In this document: positions 58,995-64,000 of the stretch, one piece after another
Layout of the letters: every line of letters begins with the position of its first letter
How positions within the stretch are numbered: the stretch's first letter is position 1
Source: Craterostigma plantagineum
Lineage: Eukaryota; Streptophyta; Magnoliopsida; Lamiales; Linderniaceae
Assembly: GCA_027422505.1 (NCBI GenBank)
Contig: JAPQWV010001553.1
Coordinates: 18,266-82,265 of the forward strand
Length of the DNA: 64,000 nt
Direction: 5' to 3'
The notes under the pieces: model-generated
What the model saw: only the letters and a program-made list of their open reading frames with translations
What the model was told of the DNA's origin: nothing
The model's database searches: none
Translations under genes and position numbers: made by a program

Positions 58995-59690
58995 GAGACA
59001 AAGCAATGTAGGTACGTTTCCAGTATACGGTTTGTGACTTCGGTTTGGCCGTCTGTTTTAGGGTGAAATGATGAGGTCATAGTTAATGAAGTCCCAGTTG
59101 CTTTGTGCAGTGTGTGCCGAAAAGCACTCGAGAAAATAGAATCACGATCACTGGAGATAGTTTTTGGGATACCATGTAAGCGAATGACGTTGCCAAGGAA
59201 TGTGGATGCCACTGTCTTGCCGAATATGGATGTCGTAGAGGCATTAAGTGTGAATACTTTGAAAGACGATCTACTACGACAAGTATCGTATCAAACCCAT
59301 TCTAACGCGAAAGACCCGTAATAAATTCCGTGGAAAGATCCTCCCATATGCGTGTTGGATTAGGTAGAGGTTGCAACAATCCCGCCGGAATCATCGTATC
59401 ATACTTCGACTTTTGGCAAACTAGACATTGAGCAACATACGCACGAATTTGCTTAAACATGCCAGGCCAATATAGACTCGCGGCCAAACGCCGATAAGTA
59501 CGAAATGCGCCAGAATGTCCCCCTATAGGAGTGGAATGAAACTCGTGAATGAGGCACGGCGTCCATGGAGAAGAAGGCGAAATGACGAGACGAACCTTAT
59601 AGTAAAAACGTTTACCCATTAACTTGTAGTGATGATGAGAATGTTCCTCCTTCGCGAGGTCCTTTATGATTTTAGATAGGGTCGGTGTTG
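58995..59690 (-). pseudogene. Chromovirus integrase, N-terminal and catalytic parts
   Basis: The zinc-binding part reads FHSTPIGGHSGAFRTYRRL...CLVCQKSKYD (59560-59400), giving the H-H-C-C ligands. It is followed by GLLQPLPNPTRIWEDLS and a degraded first Asp region, then VIRLHGIPKTISSDRD (second catalytic Asp, about 59170) and FHPKTDGQTEVTNR (catalytic Glu, about 59060). The reading stops at the copia insertion (58989) and resumes at 48986 in the expected place of the integrase. The frame shifts near 59300. Upstream sequence ends at 59763. Confidence 0.85.
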
Positions 59691-59763
59691 GTCCTATTTC
59701 TATCCAAACAATCTACAAAGAACGATTTTTACCACATTTTGAATGATGATTTGAAGGTATGTG

Positions 59764-61309
59764 TGTAATACCCGAGTCCCGTAAGTAAGCCAGCCAATAA
59801 ATACGCATGCATATTATATGATCATATGACTGCATATTATGTGCATATATGATTTCATGTTACATGTAAGACAATGTTATATATGTTATGTGCTACTAGG
59901 ACGACTGACCGGATAGGAAATTAAGTTGAGACTTAGGAATAAATTCATAAAAGGTAGATAATTTAGGTAGGAGGAATTTTTGATAAAATTTAGACACAAG
60001 AAACTAAAGAAATCAAACTATGTGATTTTAATAGAATAGAGCTAGGATTATTATAATTGGGCCATATTAAAGTTCCAAAGCCCAATTATTAGGGATAGAT
60101 ATTCGTAATGGTGACTTAGCCCCAAGGGAAGCTACACAACCCATGTCCCATCAACCTTAGTATTGATACCTTAAAGTTTATCACAACCATCAGAACAGAA
60201 GCTCGTTAAGTAGAAACCCTAATAAAGAAAGAAGATAATTTGAACAGGAAGTAGAGGAAGGAAGCATAGACCAAAGACAAGAATTCCAACTTAAGAAGGT
60301 ATAACTCTACCTATGGTTTGTAAGTCAAGCTTAAACCATCATGCCTAGTACTTCATGTGACTTATGGGTAGAAGAAAGAATTATGGTGTAATATTTCCCT
60401 AGTTTAGGATAGATTTCAAGGACAATGATGATTCTTACGTTAGCTGTTGATTTAGGGTTTCAAGCATAAGTCATGCTAACGTAGGAGTTTAAATTTTTGT
60501 ATGTTGCGGTTGGAAAATAGTAAGTTAGTAAGTCAAGGTTAGAACTTTCGATCAAATGAAGTACACCATATTGAATCGGCCGATTGGAACCTCGAAGCAA
60601 ACTCTCGGCGAAAGTAAGCTTTTAAGTGTAGCAATCGACCGAATGGGAGATGTATGTGCCAAATGAATCGGGCGAACTAAGGACACGATGAAACCTTAGC
60701 TTAACATATGACAAAATCGGGAGATCTATAGGAACGTTAAATCTCGGCGAAACTAATTCCAGGCATGATACAATCGACTGAAGCTACTAAGCCCAAGCAA
60801 CCGGGCGATTTGACACCAACTAAGGAACTCGGCGAAACCTAGGTTGAATGGAACAAATCGGGCGATGCAAGACCAAGAAATCGGACGATCGAAATCTAGG
60901 TACTATCTAAACTGTAGACCATTTTGGTCCAATGCTTATGAGTGTTTTGATTATTCCAAGTAATAATGTAAATTGGGGGTACAACTAAGAAAACTTGATA
61001 TGTATGATCTATGATGTTTAAGTATGTACAATACTCGATTATGTGCTTAAATGTGACTAAATTGTTAAGATAATCGAATTTGTGTGATCTTGTGCTTAAC
61101 TGCTATATTCTGGTTATGAACATTTCGTATGAATAGAATCTCACTGTGTGATATATATGGAAAATATATTATGTTGAGTGATATGTGAACTGTCCGCGAG
61201 AATGAGTTATTTTAGGAAAGAATATCACTTTGATCACCCGGATATCAATGACTGTATGTTATATATGGAAAAAAATTATTCTGATTGAGCTGAAAACGTG
61301 AAGAGTTAT
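59764..61309 (+). mobile_element. Tekay/Del-type LTR, first 1.5 kb
   Basis: Begins tgtaatacccgagtcccgtaa, the same kind of opening as the LTR at 26464. It has an A-rich leader-like part (60180-60320) and a motif array (60565-60900) in the same order as that LTR. It ends abruptly at 61310 where another LTR starts; the remainder should follow beyond the window. It cuts the chromovirus at 59763. Confidence 0.7.
60565..60900. repeat. Dispersed ATCGGGCGA / CTCGGCGAAA motif array
   Basis: Words such as aatcgg(g/c)cga, ctcggcgaaa, aatcga(c/a)cga and gggcgat recur about 15 times in 330 bases with irregular spacing. It occupies the same relative place as the TGTCGA array in the LTR at 26464, but the motif is different. 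Confidence 0.75.
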
Positions 61310-61684
61310 TGTAATACCCGAGTTTTGCGAGTAGAATCTGTCAATTTGCGTGTATATTATGTACATGGGTGATTGCGAAAGGGTTATATGTGTATATGCT
61401 TCAGCGATATCTAATTTGTTAGAAATATTTGGGACTTAGGAATGAATTTCGAAACTGAGGGAGAAGAAATTCGAAATATTAGGTGAGGTGGATTTTGAAA
61501 TTCATTAGGAGGAGTTTAAATATTAAAATAATATTAATCTAAGGGTTAATGCATGGCTCAAGGAACATAATAGGTAAATGACTTTATCAATTTAGTGTTA
61601 TCACACGTAACATGTATGGTGTAGTTGTTAAACTTTAACAAAGAGACAAACTTTACTTAACAAAAGCTTAGCCACCACTTTAAG

Positions 61685-61722
61685 ATATATATATATTATA
61701 ATATATATATATATATAATACA
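61685..61722. repeat. (AT)n microsatellite
   Basis: An imperfect run of alternating A and T within the LTR. Confidence 0.8.
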
Positions 61723-62531
61723 TAATTGAGTGGAATCATGACATAAGCAAACACAACGTGAGAGAGACAATTAAGAAAGAAACAAAGCCATGTTAGTCGT
61801 TTGTCCTTAATTTTCACCTCTCACATCATTGCCCAATAATTTATATATAAGTATATGTCCACATATCAATGAATCATGTCCTAACAACATACGAACTGAA
61901 ATAAGAAGGAGATGTCCTTAAACGAAAGAGAAAAGGATCACCTAACCTACACGTTGCTTGTTTGTTTTTACTTACAAGATATTGATATACATATAAATAC
62001 AATTATATTAGGAATAATAACTAAAGGATGGATCAAGATGGACACATGAAATTAATAAAATACTTCATAGGGGACGAAATTTGTTTAATAAAAAGGGAAA
62101 GGATGATTACCTACTCCACTTGCTTATTTTTCTCACATGGCCTAACATAGTGATATATATCATATATGATCACTAACGTGAAAACCCACACTCTATGCAT
62201 CAACGAAATTAAAAGAGGAGAGATATCTTCAAACGACATTAGGATTACAACAAGTCGAAAAATTCTAGTTTTCGATATAAGGTATGTGGAAACTTTTGTG
62301 CTTGATATGCTTAATATGATTCCAAGGTATATGTCTCTATGTGATCATATGTTAAGCATAAAGTGTTTCAAAACTATCATGATTAGAGTACATGATATGT
62401 AGTTTAGTTCATGATTATGTAAGTATTTATATGATTAGATGGTGTACGTGATTTTAATCTGTACTTTCAATTAATTATGTGAAGTTTTGTGGTTTAATGT
62501 TTTGATCATTTTATGTGAACGTGCTATGAAT

Positions 62532-62637
62532 TAATTTTGAGTGTTTAAGGTTAAAATTTTGAGGTTGATATTAATTTTGAGTGTTTAAGGTTAAAATTGT
62601 ACGTTGAGGTTAAATTAATTTTGAGTGTTTAAGGTAT
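62532..62637. repeat. Three copies of attaattttgagtgtttaagg
   Basis: Copies begin at about 62531, 62571 and 62614, the first two followed by ttaaaatt, separated by short gaggtt spacers. Confidence 0.8.
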
Positions 62638-63559
62638 TTACAAGCTTTGGAGATTTTCGATCTTATTAGAGTTTTCTATATGTTAAAAAAATCGTTAAGC
62701 TCAAATTTGGGTGAATTAGGGTTGTCAATGTTAGAATTGTTTAATAATGTTTAGTTGTATGATTTCAGTAGTTGATAAAGTATTAGATAGCTCACAAATG
62801 ATTTCCGTTACTACCTAAAGTTTTGGGGATATAGTTATAAACGTTTTGTTTGATAGAATAATATATTTTTATGTATAACGTGACTTGCTTGATGAATTAT
62901 TATGCTTTCGGTGTATTATGTGATATTTTCATGATCTATATATATAAGACATAGGTGTTAAAGTATAAATGTTGGAATCATATTCATGTGTTTGCATGTG
63001 TGTAAAGGGTTTCGCTGTGTGATAGGATGTTGTTTCGTTAATTACATGATAAAGTCGATGATTGTATGTCTGAATATGGAACACTTTAGGTGCTTATAAT
63101 AATGTTTTGACTTGTATAGGTTTTAGATTTACTAGACTTGGCAATTATACTTATGTGATAACACTTTAATGTTCAGAGATCTAAAACTCTAGAGATTTAT
63201 CGAGATTGATTGACTGCTATTTTTACGAACGACAGGTAGGTGAAACTCACCTACGGCACGTAAAGATGATGTGCATTTTTGTGACATGGTGTGTAGGTGA
63301 AACTCACCAACGACACGTAAACGATTGTGTGAATTATATGTGCTACTTATGGGATTGTATGATTATGTGGTTTAGTAATTTACGTGATTTATATGTATTA
63401 AATCTGCATGTTATTATGTATATCTATGATTTGCACTACACTTGCATACCATGTCAGTGCGAGGGAGTTGAGTACTGTGCGGAACGATAACGTTTGGGAT
63501 GTCGATGGGAGGTGTAGGTGTTATTACGTTGGGTAGAGGGGAACATTGGGTGAGTGCCA

Positions 63560-63810
63560 CTCGAGCGAGACCTGAGTTGACCACCCGAGTGTACGAGGTG
63601 TCGAGTGACGGGACGTGTTGTGACTAGGACATTTCGAGTATAGGGCAACTCTAACGAGACCTGAGTAGCTTACCCGCTCTAACGAGACCTGAGTGGGATA
63701 TGCGACTCTAATGAGACCTGAGTAGCCACCCACTCTAACGAGACCTGAGTAGGATATTCCATTCTAACGTGACCTGAGTCGGAACCTATTCTAGAGATCT
63801 GAGTCGGATA
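63560..63810. repeat. Tandem ctaacgagacctgagt units
   Basis: At least six copies of ctctaa(c/t)gagacctgagt separated by 10-20 bases of variable sequence, and a diverged start near 63566 (gagcgagacctgagt). Same relative location as the 28750-28935 repeats in the other LTR. Confidence 0.8.
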
Positions 63811-64000
63811 TTAGAAATGTACTTAGTGAATCATGTGAGGTGTTGAGACGTGGAGTGTATGAGTAGAGACGAGTTTAGCGTGCATTTCTGAGGTGTTTTG
63901 GGAATGAGGTTGGCCGCACGTTGCATACATGAATGTTTCATCTACTGGGCAAGGAGCTCAGTTTACGTGTTGTTGGTACATACTAGTTCGGCGTGATACG

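Larger units (their letters stand above)
47907..59763 (-). mobile_element. Chromovirus-type gypsy element, 3' part, interrupted and 5'-truncated
   Basis: On the minus strand the order is integrase (59690-58995), a 10-kb insertion, rest of integrase and chromodomain-like tail (48986-48185), then a 238-bp LTR (47907-48144). The short LTR is bounded by tgttgggg and …tttcaaca, directly after the polyprotein end and a purine-rich stretch. The upstream part (reverse transcriptase, gag, 5' LTR) is cut off at 59764 by a Tekay-like LTR and must lie beyond the window, or be lost. Target duplication cannot be checked; the left 5 bases are aatga. Confidence 0.8.
61310..64000 (+). mobile_element. Second Tekay/Del-type LTR, nested in the first, running off the window
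   Basis: Begins tgtaatacccgagttttgcgag at 61310. It shares with the LTR at 26464 the block caggtaggtgaaactcacctacggcacgtaa-like (63233), tandem repeats before the end (63650-63790), and the terminal segment tactgggcaaggagctcagtt...acgtgttgttggtac (63943-63979). By comparison about 350 bases are missing at the window edge. The 5 bases before it are gttat; the matching duplication would lie outside. Confidence 0.75.

Overview
This is plant nuclear DNA, very probably from a eudicot. It is AT-rich and has almost no intact host gene. Nearly every recognisable open frame belongs to a plant transposable-element family: Ty1/copia, Ty3/gypsy (Tat-like, Tekay/Del-like and a short-LTR chromovirus), an L1-type LINE, CACTA, hAT, a large Mutator-like TIR element and a possible Helitron. 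I cannot name the species. Most element limits below were fixed by reading termini, primer sites and target-site duplications (TSDs) directly.

Layout, left to right. 1-1906: AT-rich repeats, then a minus-strand LTR with primer site. 1907-3308: small duplications and a hAT-like remnant. 3309-12049: a TIR element of about 8.7 kb split by an L1-type LINE (6250 to about 10990, minus). 12637-21792: a decayed Tat-like gypsy element (minus, TSD catac), probably inside a tiny Helitron relic. 21880-26378: a copia element with 184-bp LTRs (plus, TSD agtag). 26464-30202: a Tekay/Del-type 5' LTR (3.07 kb) and the start of gag, broken off against a truncated HD-Zip IV homeobox gene (30202-31679, minus).

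Further right: a 195-bp hAT MITE (32436-32630), a 1.5-kb CACTA element (33689-35188), an unidentified open stretch, a 1.09-kb hAT element (36082-37168) and a 6.97-kb copia element (37388-44358, TSD cttgg). From 45090 comes the 5' part of a second CACTA element, then a TIR element (46829-47495). From 47907 to the window end lies a stack of nested retroelements. A chromovirus on the minus strand is cut inside its integrase by a 10-kb copia element (48992-58989, TSD gttct). The 3' LTR of that copia element is itself split by an inverted solo LTR (55761-57689). A Tekay-like LTR begins at 59764 and is interrupted by another at 61310, which runs off the window.

The only host-gene remnant with a recognised family is the HD-Zip IV fragment. 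Its exons still read through, but its homeodomain recognition helix has lost the invariant Asn and the gene stops at the start of the START domain. I found no tRNA or rRNA gene, no CRISPR array and no convincing new multi-gene system. The most unusual sequences are short-motif arrays inside the Tekay-type LTRs, a 53-bp minisatellite inside the Tat-like element, and the palindrome-rich CACTA ends.
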